The position numbers were made by a program, and so were the translations under genes. 33,879 bases of DNA, taken from assembly GCA_026708285.1 (NCBI GenBank), contig JAPOVF010000121.1, forward strand, positions 1 through 33,879. The letters are read 5' to 3'. This DNA is from Acidobacteriota bacterium (lineage in GTDB: Bacteria; Acidobacteriota; Thermoanaerobaculia; Multivoradales; Multivoraceae). The notes under the pieces are model-generated. The model did no database searches. It was not told where the DNA came from and worked only from the letters and a program-made list of their open reading frames with translations. Shown here one piece after another: positions 14,478-22,195 of the stretch (within the stretch, counting starts at the first letter, position 1; every line of letters begins with the position of its first letter).

Positions 14478-16346
14478 TTACGGCGCGAAGCTCGAACGGC
14501 CGCTAATTCCCCACTTTTCGTTCTCTTTCGTTACCAGGTACAGGGTGTTGAAGGTCGAGATCACTTCGCCGGCGGCATTGTAGCGACTGAAGGTGAGCGC
14601 CACGTTGGCGGCGTTCTCGGCGACCTGGATGGCCTCGATCTCATCCCAGGCGCTGTGGTCCCAGCCGAAGCGCTCGGCGAAGGCGTCGAAGTCCATGTTG
14701 GCGACGAACTCTTCTTCGGTTTCGGTCACGACCACTTCGCCGCTCGCGAGGCGAAGGTGGGGGAAGTGGAGGGTCGATGCCCAGGCTTGCGGGTCGCGTG
14801 CGTTGAACGCCGTCATGTACTCCTCGACCTTGGCGATGGCGATGCCGGCGTTCGATTCCTGGAGCTCCGCCTCGACCGGTGTACCGGCGTGGAAGCGAGC
14901 CTGGACGCCCCAGTGGCCGTCAACCTGGGTAGCGACGTAGGTGACGAGGTTGCGGTGTGTCTTGTTGCCCTCCGCATCGACCCGGGCCCAGCGACCGGCG
15001 ATGTGCGCTTTGCTGTCGCCCTGGTGGATCGTCCGCAGCTCTTCGACCTCGGTTCGCTCCCAGCCGGTCGCGATGACTCTCGCGTAGTCGACACCGGCGA
15101 CGTAGTCGTCTTGGGTCTGCCAGATCCGATGCGGGCGCAGGTCGTCAAACTTCCAGCCCGACGGACGGGTGTGAGGGTAATTGAGCGAGCTCGCATAGGC
15201 GTCGGGATCGCGGGCGTTCCAGGTCTCCATGAACTTCTCGGTGGCGCGCAGACCCGGGGAGTCAGACGCCGAGTTTCCGGAGTTCCCCAACGCGTCCGCC
15301 TCGAGCACGCGAGCGCCGCGCAGGATGTTCCCCATGGAGTAGTTCCCCTCGTGGCAGGCGTACTCGAAGACCCGGTCGGTCGTCGAACGCAACACATACT
15401 CGCCGGTCCAGGGCGCTGTCCACGATGAGGGATCGTCCACCGTGAAGCGGTAGAGCACGTCGCCGTCCTCGAGCTTGGTAAAGCGCTCGACAACGTGCAT
15501 CTCCGTGGAACCACCAAGGAGAAAGGCGTCGGGATGGAAGTTTGTCGTGTCGACGACCAACGTGTCGCCCTCCCACCACCCGATCGAATCGCCGGCCCAC
15601 TTCTTGATCTCCGACGGCAGATGCTCCACGGCGCGCCCCTCGGACTTCATCCGCACCACCCGCGCGTCGTGAACCATCTCGATCAGAATCACGACGTGAT
15701 CCTCGGTCTGGACGATGGTCTTGTAGTTGTTGTAGCCGCTGGGCAGCGTCGGCGCGGCGCCGGTGAACCCCACGATGCAACGCTCCTGGGCCAGCAGCGA
15801 CTCCGGACCGTCGAAGGGTCCGGGCTCGTCGCTGTCGAGCCAGAATGCTGTGCCGTCGTTGTCGCCGCGCACGATCTTGGCATTGGTCGCGGCCCTGCGT
15901 TTGGCCGCGCTCTCGGTCATCGGTGGAAAACGACCGTTCGGTGGATCGATCAGAATCGAAGTACGAAACCTGCCGTCCACCGCGAAGGCCTCGGTGCCCC
16001 GGTCGAGCCAGAAGAAGTTGTAGCCGCCGACGTTGCCAGCACCGCCGTCCGATCCGTCGCCACCCTCGGGTGGCCGCTTGCGATCCGGATCGCTGGCCTG
16101 GGATTCCTCCTCGATTCGCGCAGTCATGTCGCCCTCGAGCCGCGCGGCCTCCTCCTCGCTGAGATAGAGGTTGTCGCCGTAGCGTTCCGGGCGCTGGAGT
16201 GGCGTCACGGTCGCGGCGTTGTAGTTCCCCGTGAGATCGGGACGGCCACTGGCAGTCCGCGGCACCCCGTCGCCGGCGGCGGCGATTCCAGGATTCAGGC
16301 CGAGCACGAGCGCGACAGTCGACAGGGACCGGACGACTCTCTTCAC
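14478..16346 (-). CDS. Secreted protein: uncharacterised 'TPLxRPE' domain plus two NTF2-like domains
   Basis: I chose GTG 16346 as start because GGAAGGA lies just upstream and a signal peptide follows at once (ending A-A-A-G near residue 25). An upstream ATG at 16388 would add 14 polar residues. The product is about 622 residues. Residues about 33-360 form a domain I know only as uncharacterised, with G-R-P-D-L-T-G, T-P-L-Q-R-P-E, D-P-P-N-G-R-F-P, M-V-H-D-A-R-V-V, W-W-E-G-D-T-L-V-V and Y-A-C-H-E-G-N-Y motifs. Two related SnoaL/NTF2-like modules follow (about 375-490 and 500-622), both opening with a W/F-N-A-R-D-P-x-A-x-A-S-x-L phrase. A second copy of the first domain is fused to an esterase at 18504-20378. 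Function unknown; a secreted hydrolase or binding role is possible. Confidence 0.8.
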   Translation of the reverse strand: MKRVVRSLSTVALVLGLNPGIAAAGDGVPRTASGRPDLTGNYNAATVTPLQRPERYGDNLYLSEEEAARLEGDMTARIEEESQASDPDRKRPPEGGDGSDGGAGNVGGYNFFWLDRGTEAFAVDGRFRTSILIDPPNGRFPPMTESAAKRRAATNAKIVRGDNDGTAFWLDSDEPGPFDGPESLLAQERCIVGFTGAAPTLPSGYNNYKTIVQTEDHVVILIEMVHDARVVRMKSEGRAVEHLPSEIKKWAGDSIGWWEGDTLVVDTTNFHPDAFLLGGSTEMHVVERFTKLEDGDVLYRFTVDDPSSWTAPWTGEYVLRSTTDRVFEYACHEGNYSMGNILRGARVLEADALGNSGNSASDSPGLRATEKFMETWNARDPDAYASSLNYPHTRPSGWKFDDLRPHRIWQTQDDYVAGVDYARVIATGWERTEVEELRTIHQGDSKAHIAGRWARVDAEGNKTHRNLVTYVATQVDGHWGVQARFHAGTPVEAELQESNAGIAIAKVEEYMTAFNARDPQAWASTLHFPHLRLASGEVVVTETEEEFVANMDFDAFAERFGWDHSAWDEIEAIQVAENAANVALTFSRYNAAGEVISTFNTLYLVTKENEKWGISGRSSFAP

Positions 16347-16431
16347 GCGTCCTTCCTCTCTTGCATCCTGATCAAATGGTGACATCAACCCCCAAGCCTA
16401 ACACCGGGCCCGACGTCTCGAGTATAGTCGT

Positions 16432-16449
16432 ACGGTTCCAGGAAACCGT
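16432..16449. promoter_or_regulatory. Inverted repeat in the divergent promoter region of the B12 mutase genes
   Basis: ACGGTT-CCAGGA-AACCGT forms a perfect 6-bp inverted repeat with a 6-bp centre, 36 bp upstream of the mutase ATG. It lies in the 139-bp gap between two divergent genes (16347-16485). It could be an operator for a dimeric regulator or a hairpin in the 5' untranslated RNA. No convincing -35/-10 pair was found in this gap, and no regulator gene is adjacent. Confidence 0.3.
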
Positions 16450-16485
16450 GTGTTTCATCGGCCCGCTCGGTACGGGAGAATCACC

Positions 16486-18090
16486 ATGAAAGAAAACGCG
16501 ACCCGCTCGGGTATCAACCTGTCACCCGTTTACGGGCCCTCCGATGCCAATGGCGACTACAGCAGGCGCTTCGGCAATCCAGGGGAGTACCCGTTTACCC
16601 GCGGCACCCGTGCCTATTCCGGGCGGGGCTGGATTCAGCGCGAGTTGTCCGGTGAAGGCGATCCCAAACGCTCCAATGAGCAGTTCAAGTACCTGATGAC
16701 TCTCGGCCAGACCGGTCTCGATGTGATCGGTGACAGTCCAACGATGTCGTTGATGGATCCCGATCACCCACTAGCGCGATACACAGTTGGCACGCAAGGC
16801 GTCTCACTCTGTCGTCATGATGATTACCGCCAACTGCTCGACGGCATCCCGCTCGACCAGATGTCGATTTCGAGTTCCGGGCCGTCGATGTTCACGGTGG
16901 CAAGCCTCTATCTGCTCGCGAACGAACGCGGTGTCTCGCCAGGCGTGCTCCGCGGTTCCGTGATCGAGTGGCCGTTCTACTCCGAACACTGCTCCTATGC
17001 GTACAAGATGCCCTTCGATCTCCACCTGCGGATGTCCTGCGACGTCATCGAGTTCTGCAGCAAGGAGATGCCGAAATTCCACGGTTTTCTCGAAGACACC
17101 TATTTCTTCAGTGAAGCGGGCCTGAACGCAGTCGAGGAGGCGGCCCTCGGCTTCGTCGAGATTCGGCACATCGTGCGCGCGCTTCTCGCACGCGGTCTCG
17201 ACATCGACAGCTTCGCCCCGCGCATCGCCATCCTCACGAACTGCTCGATGGACTTCTACGAGGAGATCGCGAAGATTCGCGCCATGCGTCGCATCTTCGC
17301 GCGCATGATGAAGGAGGAGTTCGGCGCGAAGGACCCGCGCTCACAGGCGGTCAATATCGCCGTGCACACCTCGGGACTTTCGCTGACGACCGAGCAGCCA
17401 GCCAACAACATCGTGCGCGGCGCGGTCCAGACGGTCGCACTCGGACTGGCCGGGGTCACCGCGCTGGAGATCTCGACCTTCGATGAGGGCTACCGAACCC
17501 CCAGCAAGGAGGCGCATCTGGTCGGGCTGCGCACGCAGCAGGTGATCGACCTCGAGACGAACATCAACAGCGTGCAGGATCCGTTCGGCGGATCGTGGTT
17601 CATGGAGTCGCTCACCGATGAGGTCGAGGCCAGGATTCTGGACATGGTCAACGACATCGAGTCGCTCGGCGATCCGGCCGAGCTGGTCAGCAGTGGTTAC
17701 TTCAAACAGTTCTTCCACGGCACAATGGGCCGCTACCACCGGCAGGTGCACGACGGGGAAGTGCTGAAAGTCGGAATGAACGTACACCAGATGCCCGCGG
17801 AGCAGGACACGCTGCTGCGCGACATCAGCGAGGAGAAGATCGAACCGCTGTTCGATCGAGTTGAGGAGATATCGGCTTACCGCGACAAGCGCGATCAGAA
17901 ACCGTTGCTGGACTCGCTTCAGCGGTTGCACGACGTCGTGCAGACCGACGAGAACATGCTTGAAGCGGTGCTCGAGTGCACGCTGGCCGGGGCGACCATG
18001 GGTGAGATCGCCGGCATTCTCCGTCAGGCCTGGGGCACACCCTACGACCCCTACGGTCATCTCGAGTCGCCCATCGGAAGTACGCAGTGA
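16486..18090 (+). CDS. Divergent adenosylcobalamin-dependent acyl-CoA mutase, catalytic subunit
   Basis: A 534-residue protein of the methylmalonyl-CoA mutase large-subunit family. ATG 16486 is preceded by GGGAGA. The TIM-barrel hallmarks are clear: Y-P-F-T-R-G (35-40), G-Q-T-G-L-D-V (74-80), D-P-D-H-P-L-A-R (91-98), F-G-A-K-D-P-R-S (279-286), E-Q-P-x-N-N-I-V-R (303-311), S-F/T-F-D-E and D-P-F-G-G-S-W. By hand alignment, residues used by methylmalonyl-CoA mutase are replaced: Tyr89 by Leu54, Gln197 by Ile160, Arg207 by Ser170 and His244 by Phe207. It therefore should not bind methylmalonyl-CoA in the known way. The cobalamin domain is encoded separately by the next gene (GTGA overlap). An unidentified carbon-skeleton rearrangement, or loss of mutase chemistry, are the options. 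Confidence 0.85.
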   Translation: MKENATRSGINLSPVYGPSDANGDYSRRFGNPGEYPFTRGTRAYSGRGWIQRELSGEGDPKRSNEQFKYLMTLGQTGLDVIGDSPTMSLMDPDHPLARYTVGTQGVSLCRHDDYRQLLDGIPLDQMSISSSGPSMFTVASLYLLANERGVSPGVLRGSVIEWPFYSEHCSYAYKMPFDLHLRMSCDVIEFCSKEMPKFHGFLEDTYFFSEAGLNAVEEAALGFVEIRHIVRALLARGLDIDSFAPRIAILTNCSMDFYEEIAKIRAMRRIFARMMKEEFGAKDPRSQAVNIAVHTSGLSLTTEQPANNIVRGAVQTVALGLAGVTALEISTFDEGYRTPSKEAHLVGLRTQQVIDLETNINSVQDPFGGSWFMESLTDEVEARILDMVNDIESLGDPAELVSSGYFKQFFHGTMGRYHRQVHDGEVLKVGMNVHQMPAEQDTLLRDISEEKIEPLFDRVEEISAYRDKRDQKPLLDSLQRLHDVVQTDENMLEAVLECTLAGATMGEIAGILRQAWGTPYDPYGHLESPIGSTQ

Positions 18091-18491
18091 ATCCGATTCG
18101 TGTGCTGGTCGGCGTGCTGGGTATGGACCAGCACGAACTGGGAGCAGTCGGCATCGCCAGGATGCTTCGCGACCAGGGTATGGAGGTGATCTATACCGGC
18201 TGCTTCAATACCCCGGAGACCATCGTGCAGGCTGCCATGCAGGAAGACGTGGATGTCATCGGCATCAGCTCTCACTCCTGGGAGTATCTGTACTACACAC
18301 CCGAACTACTCGAACTGCTGAAACAGAACGACCTCGACGTGCCGGTGGTTCTCGGTGGTTCGGTCATTACCGAGGAGGACGCCGGGAAGATGCTCGACAA
18401 GGGTGTCGCGGCAGTGTTCGGCTCTGGTAGCGCGATGACCGACATGATCGATACCGTGAGAAACCTGGCGGCCGGTGCCGCGACGTCCTGA
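18087..18491 (+). CDS. Cobalamin-binding subunit of the divergent acyl-CoA mutase
   Basis: A 134-residue B12-binding domain starting at GTG 18087, overlapping the catalytic subunit gene by four bases. The D-x-H-x-x-G motif is intact as Asp14-Gln-His16-Glu-Leu-Gly19, where the histidine replaces dimethylbenzimidazole as lower cobalt ligand. Downstream are G-M-E-V-I-Y-T-G, G-I-S-S-H-S-W and V-V-L-G-G-S motifs of the Rossmann-like fold. The lysine that completes the Lys-Asp-His triad in methylmalonyl-CoA mutase (Lys604) aligns with Val10. Length matches stand-alone B12 subunits of split mutases. No mutase chaperone (MeaB type) is encoded nearby. Confidence 0.9.
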   Translation: MNPIRVLVGVLGMDQHELGAVGIARMLRDQGMEVIYTGCFNTPETIVQAAMQEDVDVIGISSHSWEYLYYTPELLELLKQNDLDVPVVLGGSVITEEDAGKMLDKGVAAVFGSGSAMTDMIDTVRNLAAGAATS

Positions 18492-18503
18492 GCCCACAGT
18501 CGC

Positions 18504-20378
18504 TTATCTTGATACCGCCAACGCGGCCTCTTCTGCCCGCGCCCCGGCGAGGATCCCCTCCAGGCCGTAGTTGCCCTCGTGACAGGCGAACTCGAAGAGA
18601 TCGTCGGGCGACCTCCTGAGCGGGATCATCACGGTCCACGGCTCCGTCCAGGTCTTTGGATCGTCGAGCGTGACCACGTACTCCAGGGTCTCGGGCCCCA
18701 CCCGAGTCAGCCGTTCCACGAGCTGTAAGTTGCCGGTCGCTCCCCGATAGCCACCGGTGTCCGAGAAGTTGCGGGTCTCGATGACCAGAGTCTCGCCTTC
18801 CCAGTGACCCCTCGAGTCGCCGTGCCAAAGCCGGACGTCCTCCGGCAGGTGGGGCCTGCCGTCGATCGGGACGACGCGCGCGTCGTGAATCATCTCCATG
18901 AGCAGGACGACATGGTCCTCGCCCTGAAAGATCTGGGTGTAGCTGTTGTAGGCGGCGCGGAGGCGAGGTACGCCGAAGGAGATGCAGCGCTCGGTGAGGC
19001 TGCGATCCTCCGGACCCGTTGCCCGTGCGTTTCTGGCCGCGCGAAGCGCGGCGGCACGCTTCTCGCCTTCGTCCGTCAGGGCGGGCAGGCGGCCGTTCGG
19101 AGGGTCGACGATCAGCGACGTGCGGTTGTCCCAGTCGCGCTCGGCGACCCAGAACTGGTTGTAGTTGCCGGTGGCGGCGTCCGTCGACGTGAACGACTCT
19201 GCCTCGTTCAGAGCGAGGTTGAAGACGCTGTCGCCAAACGCGGCATCGCCACTATCGAGACCGAAGAGCGACTCGGCCCTCTCCCGGATCGCGGCCAGCT
19301 CGGCGTCGGTAAGGGTCTCCCGACCGGCCAGGGCCTCGGGCCGCTCGAGCGGAGTCGCGATGTTGTTGGCCCAGACCCCCTGGAGATCAGGCTGACCGAA
19401 GGCGTTGCGCGGCGCCTTCCAGGCGCTGTCGGCGGCGGCCGTCCCGGCTGCGGCGGCGGCCGGCACAACGCGCGCCAGGAAACCGCGGATCACGTCATAG
19501 GCCGCCCGCGTCTGCTCGGCGCTGAAACGGCCGTGGCCGCCTCCGGGGATCGTGTGCAGCTTGTTCGCGACTCCGGCTTCCTCGAGCTTTGCGTGCAGCC
19601 GGACGGCGTGGTCGTAAGGCACGTTCGGGTCGGCGTCGCCGTGAATGGTGAGGATCGGCGGCAGGTCGTCGCGCACCATGTTGAGCGGCGAGAGCTGTTT
19701 GCCGAGTTCGCTTCGATTCGGCAGGCTTCCCATCCACGCCACGCCGTAGGTCCTGGCGTTCTCGCCCTCCACCAGGTCCGGCACGTCGGTGATGCCGTAC
19801 CAATTGACGATCGCCGCGACAGGCATCTCCTCCACCACCGCGGCGGCGGAGGTGGGGGAGCGCTGCGGACACCGATTGTCGAAGCCGTCGCCGGCAGTCA
19901 GCATGCCGGTGGTCAGCGATAGATGCCCACCTGCCGAGTGACCGGTAACGACAAGCCGGTCGACATCGAGGCCGTACTGCTCGGCGTTGTTGCGGATCCA
20001 TCGCAGCGCACAGCGGCAGTCCTCTACCGCAGCGGGGGCGAGAGCGACGCGCGCAAGCCGGTACTCGACGTTGACCACGGCCCACCCCATGCTCAGATAG
20101 GGCATGAGACGCATGAGGTTGCTCTCCTTCGTACCGCTGACCCAGCCACCGCCGTGGATGTACACCAACGTCGGGCTGGGCGACGGATCTTCTCCCTGAA
20201 GCGGCAGAATCAGATCGAGCTTCAACTCGTAGCCGTCGGCAACCAGGTAGGTCTGGTTCGGTATCACTCGGAAGTAACTCTCGGCCTCCGCCGCCCAGTT
20301 CGCGGGAACGCTCGGCTGCGCCGTTACACTTCCCGCCGAGAGAGCCAGGACGAGTAGCGGCAAAGAAACGCTTCGCAT
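18504..20378 (-). CDS. Secreted alpha/beta-hydrolase fused to the uncharacterised 'TPLxRPE' domain
   Basis: A 624-residue fusion. AAGGAAAGGA precedes ATG 20378, and a signal peptide ends near V-T-A-Q (about residue 21). Residues about 40-305 form an acetyl-esterase/xylan-esterase-like hydrolase: oxyanion motif H-G-G-G-W (75-79), nucleophile Ser148 in G-H-S-A-G-G, Asp250 in H-G-D-A-D-P-N-V-P-Y and His282 in G-G-G-H-G-R-F. An alanine-rich linker (about 305-318) leads to residues about 328-624, which match the N-terminal domain of the protein at 14478-16346 along its length (G-Q-P-D-L-Q-G, T-P-L-E-R-P-E, D-P-P-N-G-R-L-P, M-I-H-D-A-R-V-V, W-E-G-E-T-L-V-I, F-A-C-H-E-G-N-Y). The esterase suggests ester or polysaccharide deacylation outside the cell; the second domain's role is unknown. 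Confidence 0.87.
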   Translation of the reverse strand: MRSVSLPLLVLALSAGSVTAQPSVPANWAAEAESYFRVIPNQTYLVADGYELKLDLILPLQGEDPSPSPTLVYIHGGGWVSGTKESNLMRLMPYLSMGWAVVNVEYRLARVALAPAAVEDCRCALRWIRNNAEQYGLDVDRLVVTGHSAGGHLSLTTGMLTAGDGFDNRCPQRSPTSAAAVVEEMPVAAIVNWYGITDVPDLVEGENARTYGVAWMGSLPNRSELGKQLSPLNMVRDDLPPILTIHGDADPNVPYDHAVRLHAKLEEAGVANKLHTIPGGGHGRFSAEQTRAAYDVIRGFLARVVPAAAAAGTAAADSAWKAPRNAFGQPDLQGVWANNIATPLERPEALAGRETLTDAELAAIRERAESLFGLDSGDAAFGDSVFNLALNEAESFTSTDAATGNYNQFWVAERDWDNRTSLIVDPPNGRLPALTDEGEKRAAALRAARNARATGPEDRSLTERCISFGVPRLRAAYNSYTQIFQGEDHVVLLMEMIHDARVVPIDGRPHLPEDVRLWHGDSRGHWEGETLVIETRNFSDTGGYRGATGNLQLVERLTRVGPETLEYVVTLDDPKTWTEPWTVMIPLRRSPDDLFEFACHEGNYGLEGILAGARAEEAALAVSR

Positions 20379-20542
20379 GGGTCCTTTCCTTCGCTGCCGC
20401 GGCAGCGGTTCTCGATCGTGCTTTCTACAAAAGCGCGTAGAGCCTACACCCCTAAGGGTCAGCCTACGGCCGACGCAAGGCCGTGCCGAAGGGCTTTGTC
20501 GCCACGTTAGAGTGTTGAAACGACCCTACGGAGGAGTGGGCC

Positions 20543-21108
20543 ATGAGCAGCTCACCTTGCCGACCACACTCTCCGGGGGCGAGTTCGGATTCAGTGCAGG
20601 CTGCACCGACAGCGCGAGGCGGATCAAGCAATCGTACCGGCACCCGTTGTTCGTACCGCAGGTCGTGGTGCTCGACCCGGCGGACCTCGACGCCCGGCTG
20701 AAATGTCAGCTCGGGGTATGGGCTTCGATGGAGCACAACCAGGATGGCACCCCGATGGGCGCCAGCCACGGGATCGGTCATGTCCTCGGCGGCACCTGCG
20801 GGGTGCCTCACGGGCACACCTCGTGCGTCATGCTGCCCGCGGTCCTCGACTGGAACGCCGAGGCCAATCCCGAGGCCCAAGCGCGGGTCAGCGAAGCACT
20901 GGGGCGCCCGGGCGAGCCCGCGTCGCGGGTCGTGGACGAACTCGTGCGCGACCTCGGCCTGCCCCGGACCTTGACCGAGGTAGGCGTCTCGCGAGACCAG
21001 TTCGACGTGGTGGCGAGGAACGCGATGCACGATCGGTGCATTCACACCAATCCCCGGACGATCCACAGTCCCGACGACGTTCTCGAGATCCTCGAACTTG
21101 CCGCTTGA
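20543..21108 (+). pseudogene. Maleylacetate reductase / iron-containing alcohol dehydrogenase remnant with two deletions
   Basis: GGAGGA (20531-20536) and ATG 20543 look like a normal gene start, but the ATG is out of frame with what follows. The other frame reads L-P-T-T-L-S-G-G-E-F-G-F-S-A-G-C-T-D, normally found about 115 residues into a maleylacetate reductase-type protein. It continues to V-V-V-L-D-P-A and then jumps directly to D-L-D-A-R-L-K-C-Q-L-G. From memory of the family, some 55-60 residues, including the R-x-x-D-H metal-ligand segment, are missing there. The C-terminal part is normal, with G-A-S-H-G-I-G-H and P-H-G-H-T-S-C. Thus the nucleotide-binding N-terminus and part of the iron site are gone. 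The upstream gap 20379-20542 shows nothing else recognisable. Confidence 0.78.
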
Positions 21109-21120
21109 GGTCAGCGCCAA

Positions 21121-22146
21121 CTACGCCGATGGACGATACAAGGTCGCCGGCGCCAGCACCTTCCGGTCCTGTCCTGTCGTCGGGCTTGGACCGAAGTCGA
21201 TCTCGATGATCATGTGGCGAACCAGCTCAAGCCCCAGATCGATCTCATCAGGAGGACGGCTCGGCCGGTACAGGTGCAACGTCATCGCCGCACATGCTTC
21301 CGTCTTGATTCCCTGCGCACCTGAGACCATTTCGACATGGAACATGTCCTCGAAATGATGCTCAAGGTAGTACTCGAGAGGAATGAATCCGCGAGGTACT
21401 TCTACAAAGGCAAGACTGTACGCGGTGTCCATCCCGATCAGGTGACACATCCCCATTGAGTCCGAGTTCCCTTGAAATAGTTGCCGCAAGACACCAAGGT
21501 AGAGTGGCAGTTTGTCGGGACTGTACTGACGTGCTCCCTGCTGCTCGAACCAGAGAACCGGTTGGGCGATTCGTTCGGGGATGAGTGCATTGCTCAACAC
21601 ATCTTCGGCCATACCATGTGGTAGAAAGGTGAGCCCGTTTATCAGGCAGGCCATGATCTCCGCTAGTACCGTGGAGTCCGTTGCATCGGGTCGCAGCTCC
21701 AGGGTCTTGCACAAGGCCCTTCGAACCAGCCCGTCGACAACCACTCCCTGGCGTGATAGATCACGAAAGACTTGGTCCATATGGCCCTGAGCATCCAGGG
21801 CCAGGTAGTGGACGACGCCAGGACCGCGCGCCATATGCTGTCTCTTGATGCCAAGAGCGCCGATGCCTACTCCACACCCTGTCTCGATGATGACGGCACC
21901 GGGCGGTGCCGTCAGAACTCTTTCAAAGACAGGACCGAGGTTCTGGCGGTAGAGGCTCGCCGGGCGGATGACTCCGCATTGAGCACTGTATTGCCGATAG
22001 TCAGCCGCGAAACCCACATTGTCGTTCCCATGGACATTCGTGCTTTGAGGATTCTCGTCGAGGACTCTGAAGCGCACGCCCGCGTCTGACTCTCGTGGCG
22101 GGTACCAGGTTGTTTGAACGAGATCGGCGTAGTTCTCTAGCGCCAT
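21121..22146 (-). CDS. Uncharacterised protein with methyltransferase-like glycine motif
   Basis: A 341-residue cytosolic protein with no membrane segment or signal peptide. ATG 22146 is chosen because AGGAGAGGGG lies directly upstream; the frame is open for 24 more codons upstream but without such a site. I do not recognise the family. Residues 85-99 read V-I-I-E-T-G-C-G-V-G-I-G-A-L-G, like motif I of SAM-dependent methyltransferases, followed by L-A-L-D-A-Q-G near 115-121, which could be the acidic strand-2 motif. The remainder (Y-Y-L-E-H-H-F-E-D and many His, Met, Tyr) is unfamiliar. GC content is visibly lower than neighbours (two sampled lines at 47% and 57%), which hints at transfer. 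It overlaps no neighbour and is divergent from the PQQ genes. Confidence 0.6.
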   Translation of the reverse strand: MALENYADLVQTTWYPPRESDAGVRFRVLDENPQSTNVHGNDNVGFAADYRQYSAQCGVIRPASLYRQNLGPVFERVLTAPPGAVIIETGCGVGIGALGIKRQHMARGPGVVHYLALDAQGHMDQVFRDLSRQGVVVDGLVRRALCKTLELRPDATDSTVLAEIMACLINGLTFLPHGMAEDVLSNALIPERIAQPVLWFEQQGARQYSPDKLPLYLGVLRQLFQGNSDSMGMCHLIGMDTAYSLAFVEVPRGFIPLEYYLEHHFEDMFHVEMVSGAQGIKTEACAAMTLHLYRPSRPPDEIDLGLELVRHMIIEIDFGPSPTTGQDRKVLAPATLYRPSA

Positions 22147-22195
22147 GCCCCTCTCCTGGATTGAACGAGGTGTAGAGTCATCGCTGGAGGTTGAC

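Noticed and set aside
16347-16485. Sigma-70 promoter for the mutase genes
   Set aside because: Only weak hexamer matches at poor spacing were found; nothing firm enough to list.
19017-19060. A hairpin resembling the dispersed palindromic elements
   Set aside because: It lies inside the conserved coding sequence of the esterase fusion, lacks the GCACCCAG tail, and is explained by Ala/Arg codons.
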